Source: Immersiella caudata (Eukaryota > Ascomycota > Sordariomycetes > Sordariales > Lasiosphaeriaceae). Taken from it: a DNA stretch of 28,033 bases. The position numbers and the translations under genes were made by a program. The notes under the pieces were generated by a model that was not told where the DNA came from, searched no databases, and was given only the letters and a program-made list of their open reading frames with translations. Location: NCBI GenBank assembly GCA_030512335.1, contig JAULSU010000009.1, positions 1-28,033 of the forward strand, read 5' to 3'. Shown here piece after piece: positions 1 to 8,676 of the stretch; position 1 is the stretch's first letter, and every line of letters begins with the position of its first letter.

Positions 1-841
1 ACTTTATCCCATCTCTATCTCGGGTACAACTCGAACGAGCATGCCGAAGGATGTTAATGAAGGCGATCTTTTGTCATGTTTGTTGCCTTCGGCGAAGCAC
101 TGTGCTGCGTGTGTCATTCCAAGAGGCAAGTCGCAGTGATAGCTCAAGAAGTGGGACCAGGGGGGCAATCGCACACATCCCCCTATTCGGGGTTGCTGGT
201 CGTCGAGGTGGGTGTTGTGATTGCATCCAACCTGTCTCTGACCGGCATTGGATGCAAGGCGGCGCATGCGGGCACGCCCTTCTTGGGACAAACCAACTGG
301 TATATGCCTCAAAAGTCGGGCAGCTCGTGGTTGCACGAGCTTCCGCCGCACCTTCTAGAGCTCCCCTCACGGTGCCAACTCTATTATCACCTACTGTGCG
401 CCATCTCTCCCCACGGTAGCAACGGCCGCCTCCCGCCCTTAGCGAAGGCGAAAAAGCTCGAGCTAGAAGCCCCCGGGTTCCGATCTCAGGAGCTGCCCAG
501 AGTATCATCGCCCAATGGCAACGTGGCGAGCTCGTCTTATTCATTTTTTTTTTTTGAAAAAGGATCCATCCGACTTGCCCATTCACAATGCCGGCTGTAC
601 CCGGCTCATCCCGTCTCCATCTTTCGTCCTGGGCGCTGCAGCAATTCGCGTGCTTAGAAAGCGAGCTCACTTGAGTCACATTCTCTCTAATTGCTCATTC
701 TCACAGCAAGATTTCGCCCGTGTCCCAGATCTCGATAGGGGAACCCGAGCCAATTGCCCCCCCCCGCCGCCACAACACCCTTATCAACACCACCAAACTC
801 ATTTTCACCACCAACATCACCACCACACATTTTCAAAACTG
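1..841. other. Intergenic region and probable leader of the PDX2 gene; no gene seen
   Basis: I see no convincing coding region here. Reading frames on both strands are open by chance and have no recognisable motif. A T-rich run lies near 544-556. From about 750 to 841 the plus strand is poor in G and rich in C, A and CCACC-like triplets, which is typical of a fungal 5' leader. That segment probably belongs to the transcript of the glutaminase gene that starts at 842. Confidence 0.5.
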
Positions 842-1653
842 ATGGCCCCCATCACCGTCGGCGTCCTCGCCCTCCAAGGCGGCGTCGGCGAACACATCTC
901 CCTCCTCCAAAAAGCCGCCGCCCACATTGTCACCACCCAACCCGAAATTCTCCCCTCTGACCCCTCCAAAACCTTCAACTTCCTCGAAGTCCGCACGCCT
1001 GACGCCCTCGCCCAATGCAGCGCCCTCATCATCCCCGGTGGCGAAAGCACCACCATGGCCATCGTCGCTCGACGATTAGGGTTGCTTGATCCCTTGAGGC
1101 AATTTGTGAAGTTTGTTCCACCCTCTCTACTCGAACGCGGTATGATAAGACATTGATGGCTAATCTGAAACACAGAGTCGAGCACAAACCAGTCTGGGGC
1201 ACCTGCGCCGGGCTAGTCATGCTCGCCGAAGAAGCGAGCGCCACCAAGCAAGGCGGCCAAGAGCTCGTAGGGGGGTTGGACGTGCGGGTACTGCGGAACC
1301 GGTACGGGACGCAGATTCAGAGCTTTGTAGCGGATTTGGAGTTGCCGTTTCTGGGAGGAGAGCAGGAGAAGCCGTTTAGGGGGGTGTTTATTCGGGCGCC
1401 AGTGGTGGAGGAGATTATTGCGCCAGTGTCTGGGGGGACGACCGGGGTGGGGAAGAACGGGGGAGTGGAGGTGCTGGGGGTGTACAGGAAGAAGGGAGGG
1501 AAGGGAGAGGGGGATATTGTGGCGGTGAAGCAGCAGAATGTCTTCGGGACGAGTTTCCACCCGGAGCTGACGGATGATATTCGAATACATGTTTGGTGGT
1601 TGAAGAGGGTGTTGGAGGGGGTGAGGCATGGGGAGTTGGTTGTTTCTGCTTGA
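842..1653 (+). CDS. PDX2: Pyridoxal 5'-phosphate synthase glutaminase subunit (SNO/PDX2 type), 2 exons
   Basis: Exons are 842-1110 and 1176-1653 (248 aa). The 65-nt intron 1111-1175 starts GTTTGT and ends ACAG, and splicing joins QFVK directly to VEHKPVWGTCAG. This class I glutamine amidotransferase hydrolyses glutamine and passes ammonia to the PDX1/SNZ synthase, which makes vitamin B6 from ribose 5-phosphate and glyceraldehyde 3-phosphate in the cytosol. Visible signatures are GVLALQGGVGEH at the N terminus, PGGEST near residue 65, the nucleophile Cys100 in GTCAG, and the His218/Glu220 pair in FHPEL, so the catalytic triad is complete. The ATG at 842 is chosen because homologues begin just before GVLALQG, although the frame is open further upstream. 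A low-complexity Gly/Lys-rich insert around residues 170-195 is typical of fungal members. The PDX1 partner is not in this window. Confidence 0.93.
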
Positions 1654-1763
1654 TAGATGGGTGGTAGACGATGCAGAGATGGTTGGTTACTTTGGGCAGG
1701 TTCCACGACATACTTACTTTGGTGGTCATGGTTCAAGTGCCTATTCAGCAAGATACAACTTGT

Positions 1764-3809
1764 CTAGTAATCCATTAAAGGCTCTTTCAGAGCCGTTTCG
1801 AAACCCACGATATGTACCCCCAAGAGCATCACCAGCTTTTGGTCAACCCGGCTAAGTCTAGAGGTGACCACCAACTCAAAACTCCAGCCAGTGCTAACGT
1901 CTTCGAGGAAACGATAGCGTGCGCAGGCGTTATCCCATTTGGCTGCCCATCGGCTGACGGCCTTTGCGCCAACTTCCACACGACGACAGTCTCCCCGTGG
2001 CTTTGTGATGTCGATTTCAGTTTTAACAGAGGTGATGATTTCATTTCCCTCATCCACTGAACCCCCCCCCTCGTAAAGCATTAAACATGAGCGTCGCGGG
2101 TGGCAAGGGCGAACCCTTTCCCGGCGGAGGATTGCAAAAGACACGTTCGTCTGAGTTCCAAAGCTCGGCGGGTTGCGCAGCCACCAGTTCCAAGCCGAAA
2201 TCGCGATCTTCGTATAGTGTGACCTTTATGCCGCTTGTTCCAGTACGGATCATCACCCCATCGAGGTCTTCATGTTCCTCGACCTGACGCACATAAATGA
2301 CAGATTGCGGGACCATTCTGTCACTGGGCAGCGGGGGTTTAAGCTGACGTGTGTTGACCTGCTGATAACGCGCTTTGACTTTTAACAACCAGATCCCAAT
2401 TGGTTCTTTGGATCTGATGATCGGTAATTCTGCGGACCGCCATTAGCCCGTCTAGAGCAGCGCTGAATTCATGTTGCGCTCTAGAAGGGCTGGGTACAAG
2501 CTTGATAAGCAGTTTGATGCCCTTGTTTGTGATCTTATGGGGTTTGTTGTCGTTTCCGGTCCATATGGTCTCCCCGCAGGCCGCGAAAACGGATGGTGAT
2601 GGTGCGAGTAGGCCGCTAAGTTGGAAGTAATCAGCTTCCGGGGTCGTCCATGCAAAGAGGGAGAGATCATCCGAAGACTTGATTATCTCCTCTTGCAACC
2701 GAAGGAAGCCCGATCTCCCTCGCCGTAGAGCATAGGCATGTGGATGTTGAAAAGTCCCATCAGACAATAGTCTGTGTCTTCTTCCACTCTGATCGTTTTA
2801 CGGCTGGATGCCCAGCTCATGCTTTGAGTTCTGGGAACGGATTTAGCTTCGCCGATCATGAAATACAAGAGGAAACTTGCATCGGTGTGCCAAATAGCGA
2901 TCCTGTTTCTAGAACAGAGTTGGGTACTTCGGTGATCTTAAAGATCCAATTGTCAGGTGAAGACTTTGACCCAACATGAGTCCAGTTCGACGCATAGAAT
3001 TCCAGGTGCTGTGGCGCGATCATCTCCTGAAGCGTCCGTCCGCGCGTGAACCACCTAACATTCGCAAAGTTTCCATACAAACTCTAGTTGAATAAATGCG
3101 GAAGTCTGCCTTTTCCGAGTCTTTGGAGGTCTTGCGCCGACTGCTCTGTAACATCGGGCAGGTACGCGTAGCACACCTCTGCGTCGCGATACCAGCGAAA
3201 CATGGAGTTGGTGGCTTCCGGTAGTTCGGCGCTTCTCGGTTTGTCGATGCAACACGTGTTAATCCAAAAGTAACCTAGACCATCTATCCGAGTCTATTTG
3301 GCGCAAAGGGTGATTTTCTCGAATCCTTTCTTTCTTTCTTTTCTTTCTTTCTTTTCTTTTCTTCTTTCTTTCTTCTTTTCTTTTCTTCTTTCTTTCTTCT
3401 TTTCTTTCTTTTTCTTTCTTTTCTTTCTTTCTTTTTCTTTTTTCTTTCTTCTTTTCTTTCTGTCTTCTTTCTTTCTTTCTTCTTTTTCTTTCTTCTTTTT
3501 CTTCTTTTCTTTCTTTCTTCTCTTTGCTTTTCTTTTTCTTTCTTTCTTTTTCCTTTCTTCTTTCTTTCTTCTTTCTTTCTTCTTTCTTCTTTTCTTTCTT
3601 TCTTTCTTTCTTTCTTCTTTCTTTCTTTCTGTCTTTCTTCTTTCTTTTCTTTCTGTCTTTCTTTCTCTCTTTTCTTTCCTTGCTTCTATTCTCATCTCCT
3701 TGTTCGTGACTTCCTCTCCCTACGTGTGAGATAAGATGGCACACTTGGGTCTCGTACTCTCGTCGTAGAACTCCTCGAACTCGAGGCTGCTGGCGTTGAG
3801 AAGGCGTAT
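1764..3809 (-). pseudogene. Degenerate HET-domain (heterokaryon incompatibility) gene
   Basis: Read leftward from 3809, one frame gives IRLLNASSLEFEEFY, then AILSHT, then after a purine tract GFEKITLCAK, GYFWINTCCIDK, NSMFRWYRDAEVCYAYL and WFTRGRTLQEMIAP, which is the standard order of HET (PF06985) motifs. The expected start is ATA (3807-3809), and stops interrupt this same frame at 3720-3722, 3294-3296, 3084-3086 and 2856-2858. The frame then changes before SMSWASSRKT (about 2830-2860). It changes again near 2711, where one T appears lost between LYGEGDRA and LRLQEEIIKSSDD; near 2370, in an A run before VKARYQQVNTRQLKPP; and near 2062-2070, in a run of nine C on the plus strand. The last open stretch ends at 1764. 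Members of this family drive cell death after fusion of unlike hyphae. With this many lesions no functional product is expected. Introns could explain one frame change but not the stops or the lost start. Confidence 0.88.
3325..3690. repeat. Long pyrimidine/purine microsatellite tract (CTTT/GAAA family)
   Basis: About 360 nt on the plus strand are almost purely C and T, built from imperfect CTTT, CTTTT and CTT units with only a few G interruptions (for example CTGTC). The minus strand is therefore a GAAA/GAA purine tract. It lies inside the HET pseudogene between the motifs EEVTNKEM and GFEKI, and it preserves the frame, so it reads as a Lys/Arg/Glu-only stretch of roughly 115 residues. Such homopurine tracts can form triplex (H-DNA) structures and change length by slippage. 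The F/L-rich frame on the plus strand is only the shadow of the tract. Confidence 0.95.
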
Positions 3810-4358
3810 GGTTGATGTGATGGATTCTTCGTCAACTTATGGATATGGAGCGGGGAAGTTTCAGCTTATGGGGCAGGGCGACTGGCCGTGGGAGATTTTA
3901 GAGTTAGACATCCGCGCCACATTCGTTGAACTTGGGCCTGCTTGTAAGCTTGCAGCCCCCTGCGCGCTGGAATGTTCGTTCAAATTTCTCCTCAACTGCT
4001 TTGCCCCCCTGAAGCCCCCCTGAAGGGCGTTGTAACTTTTCTTAGAGTGTTGGAGAAAAAACAACTCGTCGCGTCGGCCGCAGGCTTGCATGAGTGCTTG
4101 GATAGCAGGATCCGCAAATCGAACCGAGACACCACCTTGGTAGGTTCACATCGAGTCCTCTTGGATGGATGGCATCTCCACGGTTTGAAGCGAGCTTGGT
4201 ACATCCTCCCGTTCTATTTAGAGTATTGGAAGCAGAAACGTATAGCAGCTGGACGAATAGCCTTGCTCACCTACTCCTCTCACGGCTCATCGTCCCCATC
4301 GTCAGATTCCAGGTCAGGGTCTGGTACTTGCATATCCGGCGGCAGCAGCGGCATCTGC
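3810..4358. other. Intergenic; former upstream region of the HET pseudogene and 3' flank of the FAR1-like gene
   Basis: No supported gene. A short direct repeat of CCCCCCTGAAG occurs twice at about 4003-4025. The part from 4280 to 4358 is also open in a second minus-strand frame that overlaps the end of the FAR1-like gene and would encode a Pro-rich, then acidic tail (see findings). Confidence 0.5.
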
Positions 4359-5237
4359 TCAATAGGCTGCAAAGGCGGAGGAGGCGGGGGTGGTTGATGC
4401 TGGGGCGGCAGCAGCGGTGTACGTTGAGTTTTCTGGAAGCCCCTGAGCCGCGGCTTCTGCAGCAGCCTTTCGCTCTTCCTCACGCTTGATCTTGGCGAGG
4501 GCGTTCCGTACGTCGCCCTTTTTGACGTACTGATACTTATCGCCGAAAGAAATGCGGATGCCAATGGTGAGCTGACGAAGTGTGCACTGAGCTTCGCGAT
4601 GCATTATCATCAGCCAGCGAATGCCGTCCTGCTCGATCTTGCGGAACTGCGAGGGCACGTTGGCCCCTGGTTCGCCGGTAAAGGGTTCGTGGTTGTGCTC
4701 GGCACATTGTACAACGACGTGCCACTTGTCCTCGTACGGGTACGCCTTCTCCTGGACAGCCTTGAGACGCATGGGACATCCTGTCTTCGTGGACCGGGCT
4801 TGGCGGATGCCCTTGCTGTGTGAAGTGTAGCTCTTACCGCCTTTCGAGCAGCAAAGGTTGTAGCGGCGATAGTTCCCTTGTGGATCGCGGTTCAACGATG
4901 AGACAATGACGACGGCATAACCTTGCGAGCGGGTGAAGGTCTTGACGTCGGTTAACAGCGCGTCGAAGGTGGGATACAGGCGATCCTGCGGTGGGGGGAG
5001 GAGGGCAATCTGAAAGTTGGGTCGAGCAGGCTCTTGCTGCTGCTGTTGGAGTTGTTGCTGCTGTGTTTGTTGCGGTTGAAGCTGCTGTGGCTGCTGAAGG
5101 TGCTGCTGTAAGGTTTGGTATTGTGGCTGTTGCTGCTGATGATGGAGAGGCTGCTGATGTTGACGCATTTGTTGGCCGCCCTGCGTTTGCTGCGTCGGGG
5201 CCAACGACAGCTGAGTGTAGGGAACCTGCTGAGCCAT
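4359..5237 (-). CDS. Gln-rich FAR1/WRKY-GCM1-like DNA-binding protein
   Basis: A single exon of 292 aa starts at the ATG at 5237. Residues 14-68 are dominated by Gln and resemble a transactivation or aggregation-prone segment. Residues about 85-185 look like the FAR1-type zinc-binding fold of the WRKY-GCM1 superfamily: a helix-forming FDALLTDVKTFTRSQGYAVVI, then Cys129/Cys130, Cys154 in TKTGCPMRL, and His181/His183 in CAEHNHEP. This fold is shared with Mutator-like transposases and with fungal and plant regulators derived from them, so a domesticated transposase-type DNA-binding factor is likely. There is no transposase catalytic core. The C terminus is Lys/Glu- then Ala-rich and ends AFAAY, but an overlapping frame encodes a more protein-like acidic tail, so the 3' end is uncertain. 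It diverges from the HET gene at 5699 across a 461-bp spacer. Confidence 0.82.
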   Translation of the reverse strand: MAQQVPYTQLSLAPTQQTQGGQQMRQHQQPLHHQQQQPQYQTLQQHLQQPQQLQPQQTQQQQLQQQQQEPARPNFQIALLPPPQDRLYPTFDALLTDVKTFTRSQGYAVVIVSSLNRDPQGNYRRYNLCCSKGGKSYTSHSKGIRQARSTKTGCPMRLKAVQEKAYPYEDKWHVVVQCAEHNHEPFTGEPGANVPSQFRKIEQDGIRWLMIMHREAQCTLRQLTIGIRISFGDKYQYVKKGDVRNALAKIKREEERKAAAEAAAQGLPENSTYTAAAAPASTTPASSAFAAY

Positions 5238-5698
5238 AATGGCTACCCGTTCTGCCTTTTTGGAGGTGATAGGTCAATTGGTGATGTTGACAACCTTGTT
5301 TGTCAAGCGAGCTGGTAAGTGCGGCGAGGAGACATGGGGTTGGAAGTTGCAAATTTGACGAGGGGTTTGGTCTCGTCGCACGTGGCGTTTCGCTATCCGG
5401 ACTTTGCATTTGGCTAAACGGCCTTCACAGCTGGCGCCAGCCGTTGAACTGCCACCAACACGCTTCAGCAGCACGGCAATTTTCGCATGCCCGTTTCGCG
5501 TCGCGAAAGCCAAAGTGGCTGAGCGGCTGAAGAAAAGGCCTATCGATCCTGCTGAACACATTCAGCTTATTCCATGCTCCGAATCTGAGCAATGGTCCGC
5601 ACAACGCCCCCGATTGTCCGCCGCCTTGACCGCCCAGCCTTCCTCGTTGCACCTCATCCCGAGGATCGTGCACCCTCCGCATCCAGCTGCACACCAAA
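5238..5698. promoter_or_regulatory. Divergent intergenic spacer between FAR1-like and HET genes
   Basis: This 461-bp segment separates two outward-facing starts, so it must contain both promoters. I see no clear TATA box. The right end, before 5699, is C-rich with little G, consistent with a fungal leader. Frames crossing it are chance openings. Confidence 0.55.
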
Positions 5699-8377
5699 AT
5701 GTCGCTCCTCTTCACTGTTGGCGAGCTTTGGCTTGCCAACATTGTCTCGATGCAGTTGGCCTACCAAGCTCTGGAGGAAAGCAGCCCAATGAGTCGCTTC
5801 GTTCGCCAGAAAGCGAAGGAAGCCGAGGACCAAGGAGAACGCGTCAAGAAAATCTTTCAAGACGCCGCCCTCAACTACAGCCTCGAGAAACAGGGGGCAA
5901 TCGGCGCTGCCATCTACCGCGTCGCCATTGCCGCGTTCATACTGCGATCCTGCGACGCCTTTGTCGGCCCTGCCACTTTCGTGTGGTGTGTGCTTGCTGC
6001 CATGCTCGCCGACTATGTCTTCAGACTCACGGACTGGAAGCCCAGACACTTCGTCTCGGCCCTCGTGGTGGCGGCCTCTGCAATTATTCTCAGGTCTGAC
6101 CAGGCCCCCGGCAGTATCTCAACTCTCCTCAGCGCATGGTCATGGGTTGCGATGGTGCACCTGACGTTCGTTGATCATCTTCACAACGATGCCTCGGACC
6201 ACGATCAGGCCAGGGTATTCCTCACCGGGACCTATATCAACGCTGTCTTTTCAGTACTGGTCAAGCTTCTGAGCCACTGTCACTCCGCCGTTGCATTCAT
6301 TGGGGTCGGGTTGTGCGCGCTGGCCGTCATTGTGCTGAGACTGGCGACAGCATGGGTTCGAGCGTATTATGCCGGACCTGGGATCATGCTCGCTCGTTTG
6401 GACCAGTGTGTGCTGTATGCCACAAAGCTTCTTCTCTACCGGTTCAACGCCACTTGCCGGTTGCTGGCCAAAACTGCTCGAAGATTCTGGGTGTCCCGTG
6501 GCTTCCCCAACACGAAACCTGGAACGCATTACCGGTACGCAGCCCTTTCCGGAGACCAGGTCCGAATCCTTGCGATATATCCGGGTCGCCCTTCCAGCCC
6601 CATTCGAGGCCGTCTTGACATTGTGTCTTTGGCAGAGGAACCCGTCTACCAAGCGGTTTCATACGTCTGGGGAAGCGGGGAGTTAACTCATTGGGTCACA
6701 CTAGAACAGAACGGGGAGGAGACCGCTCTGGACATCACCGCAAACGCTCACAAACTTCTCACCAAGATACGGTCGCCATGGGAAGAACGGGTGATTTGGA
6801 TCGACGGCATTTGTATCAATCAGACCGACCAAGTCGAAAAGACGGACCAGGTGAAAATGATGGGAGAAATCTATCGCGGGGCATGGCGGGTAACGGCCTA
6901 TCTCGGATCGTCTCCAGCGGCGCCTCTTGTGCAGGCCCTCCTGGCAAAGATCCGGTTTTTAAGGGAAGGTTGCGGCATGTCCTTTCCTCAGATGCGGGAC
7001 AAGCTCCTGTTCGAGTACGATACGCCAAGCTGGGAAGGTATTTCTACCTTTCTATGCAACGAGTGGTTCAACCGTGTCTGGATCGTGCAGGAAGCGGCGT
7101 TGGCCACGCAACTCCATCTCCTGTACGGCGACATCTGCATGGACTGGGAGATTCTCAACCAATCCGTCGAGTTTCTCGTCCAAGACGTTACCAAGACCCT
7201 ATTCAAGTTCGAACGCGAGACCAGCTCACCAAGCATCCCTAGCTCGGGCAGCGGTGTCTACAGAGGTCTGGACGGAATCTGCGCTATGCTTGAACTCCGC
7301 GGCGACTTTGAAGCCCCAGATAAAATGACGCTCGGCCGCGCACTTGAGTGCTCCCTGACCTTCAACGCTACCGATCCGCGAGACAAGGTGTTTGGCTTCC
7401 TCTCGCTGACCAACGATCCTAAAGTTGCTGCCGACTATGCTTTAGACTATCATTACGTATATTGCAACACAATGCGACACATACTCGGAATTGACGGCGA
7501 CATCGAGGCTCTGAACTTTGCCGGCCACGGGAAACGTGAGCCTATCCCTGAGCTACCATCCTGGGTATCAGACTGGACGCGGGCCTCCCAGAGCGGGCTC
7601 TACAATAAATCCTACACTGCCGCGACCACGCAGAAAGCTTCCCTTCTCAATCTGCCCGATCAACCCCGACTAATATTCGCCAAAGGCTGGACCCGTGACA
7701 CTGTCAACCTTCTCAGTGATATCCTCGAGGTTGCCACTTCCAACGCGACCTCGGTCGATCTCCCCGGCCTAAGCGCATGGCATAACACGGCCGAATCCAT
7801 GACCATGCAGGACGCAACGTCCTATCCACCTGACCAACGGTTCGAAGTCTACATCCGCACCGTGATTGGAGATCGCTCCTCAAACATCTACGGAACGCCC
7901 CCAACCACTTCCAAATGCATGGAGATGCACGCGAGCTTCCTGAGCCACTGCGCCAGCGCGGACACAGTATTACACGCCACGAACATACTAAACACATATT
8001 ACAACGGAAATGGTGGTTTTCGCCGTTTGATGCGGGAGAGCTCTGGTGGTGGCCCGAGGGATGATCCCCCAACGATTCAAAAACTAGGCGACTATGTGGA
8101 GAAATCTCGCCATACAGCGCTCACTGCACTAGAGTTTATGGGCCTGAGCAGGCACGTATTTCGCAATCGGTTCTGCATCACTGAGCAGGGGAGGACAGCG
8201 GTTGTGCCGCCGAGAACGCAGCGGGGGGACGTCATTGCCTTGCTGGCGGGGACGAAGATGCCGTTTCTTTTGAGGCCCAGGGGAAAGACATTTGAACTAA
8301 TTGGGTGTTGCTATGTTCATGGGCTTATGGAAGGTCGTGATTTCGATGATCGATGGAGACTTTTGTGCCTTGAATGA
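5699..8377 (+). CDS. Membrane-anchored HET-domain protein, 892 aa, intact
   Basis: A single uninterrupted exon starts with AAAATGTCG. Residues 1-60 are a helical, charged N terminus. Between about 66 and 220 there are several hydrophobic segments (about 66-83, 90-106, 118-132, 142-157, 172-192 and 197-218), so the protein is probably polytopic in a membrane. The HET domain begins near residue 316 with YQAVSYVWGSG, continues with RVIWIDGICINQ (about 364-375) and MMGEIYRGAWRVTAYLG, and ends with EWFNRVWIVQEAALA (about 455-469). The long C-terminal region has the usual family ending RTQRGDVIALLAGTKMPFLL. HET proteins trigger regulated cell death on hyphal fusion or other non-self signals. An N-terminal multi-span membrane module is less common than soluble forms. 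The same-strand gene at 8573 follows after 195 bp. Confidence 0.93.
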   Translation: MSLLFTVGELWLANIVSMQLAYQALEESSPMSRFVRQKAKEAEDQGERVKKIFQDAALNYSLEKQGAIGAAIYRVAIAAFILRSCDAFVGPATFVWCVLAAMLADYVFRLTDWKPRHFVSALVVAASAIILRSDQAPGSISTLLSAWSWVAMVHLTFVDHLHNDASDHDQARVFLTGTYINAVFSVLVKLLSHCHSAVAFIGVGLCALAVIVLRLATAWVRAYYAGPGIMLARLDQCVLYATKLLLYRFNATCRLLAKTARRFWVSRGFPNTKPGTHYRYAALSGDQVRILAIYPGRPSSPIRGRLDIVSLAEEPVYQAVSYVWGSGELTHWVTLEQNGEETALDITANAHKLLTKIRSPWEERVIWIDGICINQTDQVEKTDQVKMMGEIYRGAWRVTAYLGSSPAAPLVQALLAKIRFLREGCGMSFPQMRDKLLFEYDTPSWEGISTFLCNEWFNRVWIVQEAALATQLHLLYGDICMDWEILNQSVEFLVQDVTKTLFKFERETSSPSIPSSGSGVYRGLDGICAMLELRGDFEAPDKMTLGRALECSLTFNATDPRDKVFGFLSLTNDPKVAADYALDYHYVYCNTMRHILGIDGDIEALNFAGHGKREPIPELPSWVSDWTRASQSGLYNKSYTAATTQKASLLNLPDQPRLIFAKGWTRDTVNLLSDILEVATSNATSVDLPGLSAWHNTAESMTMQDATSYPPDQRFEVYIRTVIGDRSSNIYGTPPTTSKCMEMHASFLSHCASADTVLHATNILNTYYNGNGGFRRLMRESSGGGPRDDPPTIQKLGDYVEKSRHTALTALEFMGLSRHVFRNRFCITEQGRTAVVPPRTQRGDVIALLAGTKMPFLLRPRGKTFELIGCCYVHGLMEGRDFDDRWRLLCLE

Positions 8378-8538
8378 TCGTCGGCGGGAAGCCGGGAGTT
8401 GGTAGCGATTCCAGGGCTGTGGGTTGACTGTTTCAGCTAGCAGATCCCCCTTAACATCTTGGCTGTGGCCAATTTGAACCTCAACGCTAGGCAACTATTT
8501 CACGCCGGCTCATCGGATCATCATCGTTATTATCTCCA

Positions 8539-8676
8539 ATGAGCCTTCTCATACGCGCACTTTGCAGCCGCAATGTCAGTTCTCAACAGGAAACCCAGCT
8601 GGCAGCAACAACTTCGACAGACCAAGGCGAAAGAGTGGCTGCTCTCCGGACATCTCGACAAGTTTCCCATTGCTGA
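8539..8676 (+). other. Possible upstream ORF overlapping the start of the 540-aa gene
   Basis: An ATG at 8539 opens a 45-codon frame that runs past the main start at 8573 in a different frame and stops at 8674-8676. If the transcript begins upstream of 8539, ribosomes would meet this ATG first and bypass the main start. It could lower translation of the downstream protein. Alternatively, transcription starts between the two ATGs and the frame has no role. The sequence alone cannot decide. Confidence 0.3.

Noticed and set aside
74..679. Overlapping frames of about 190-200 codons on both strands near the left edge
   Set aside because: They are open on both strands at once and have no motif or coding-like composition; they are treated as chance openings in GC-rich DNA.
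3298..3729. Plus-strand F/S/L-rich open frame of 143 codons, resembling a membrane protein
   Set aside because: It is only the translation of the CTTT-type microsatellite; its hydrophobicity comes from TTT/CTT/TCT codons, and it has no other content.
3259..3744. Lys/Arg/Glu-rich minus-strand frame of 161 codons, resembling a basic nuclear protein
   Set aside because: It is the purine tract read in a frame different from the HET motifs, with no recognisable flanks. The tract's relevant frame is the one containing EEVTNKEM and GFEKI.
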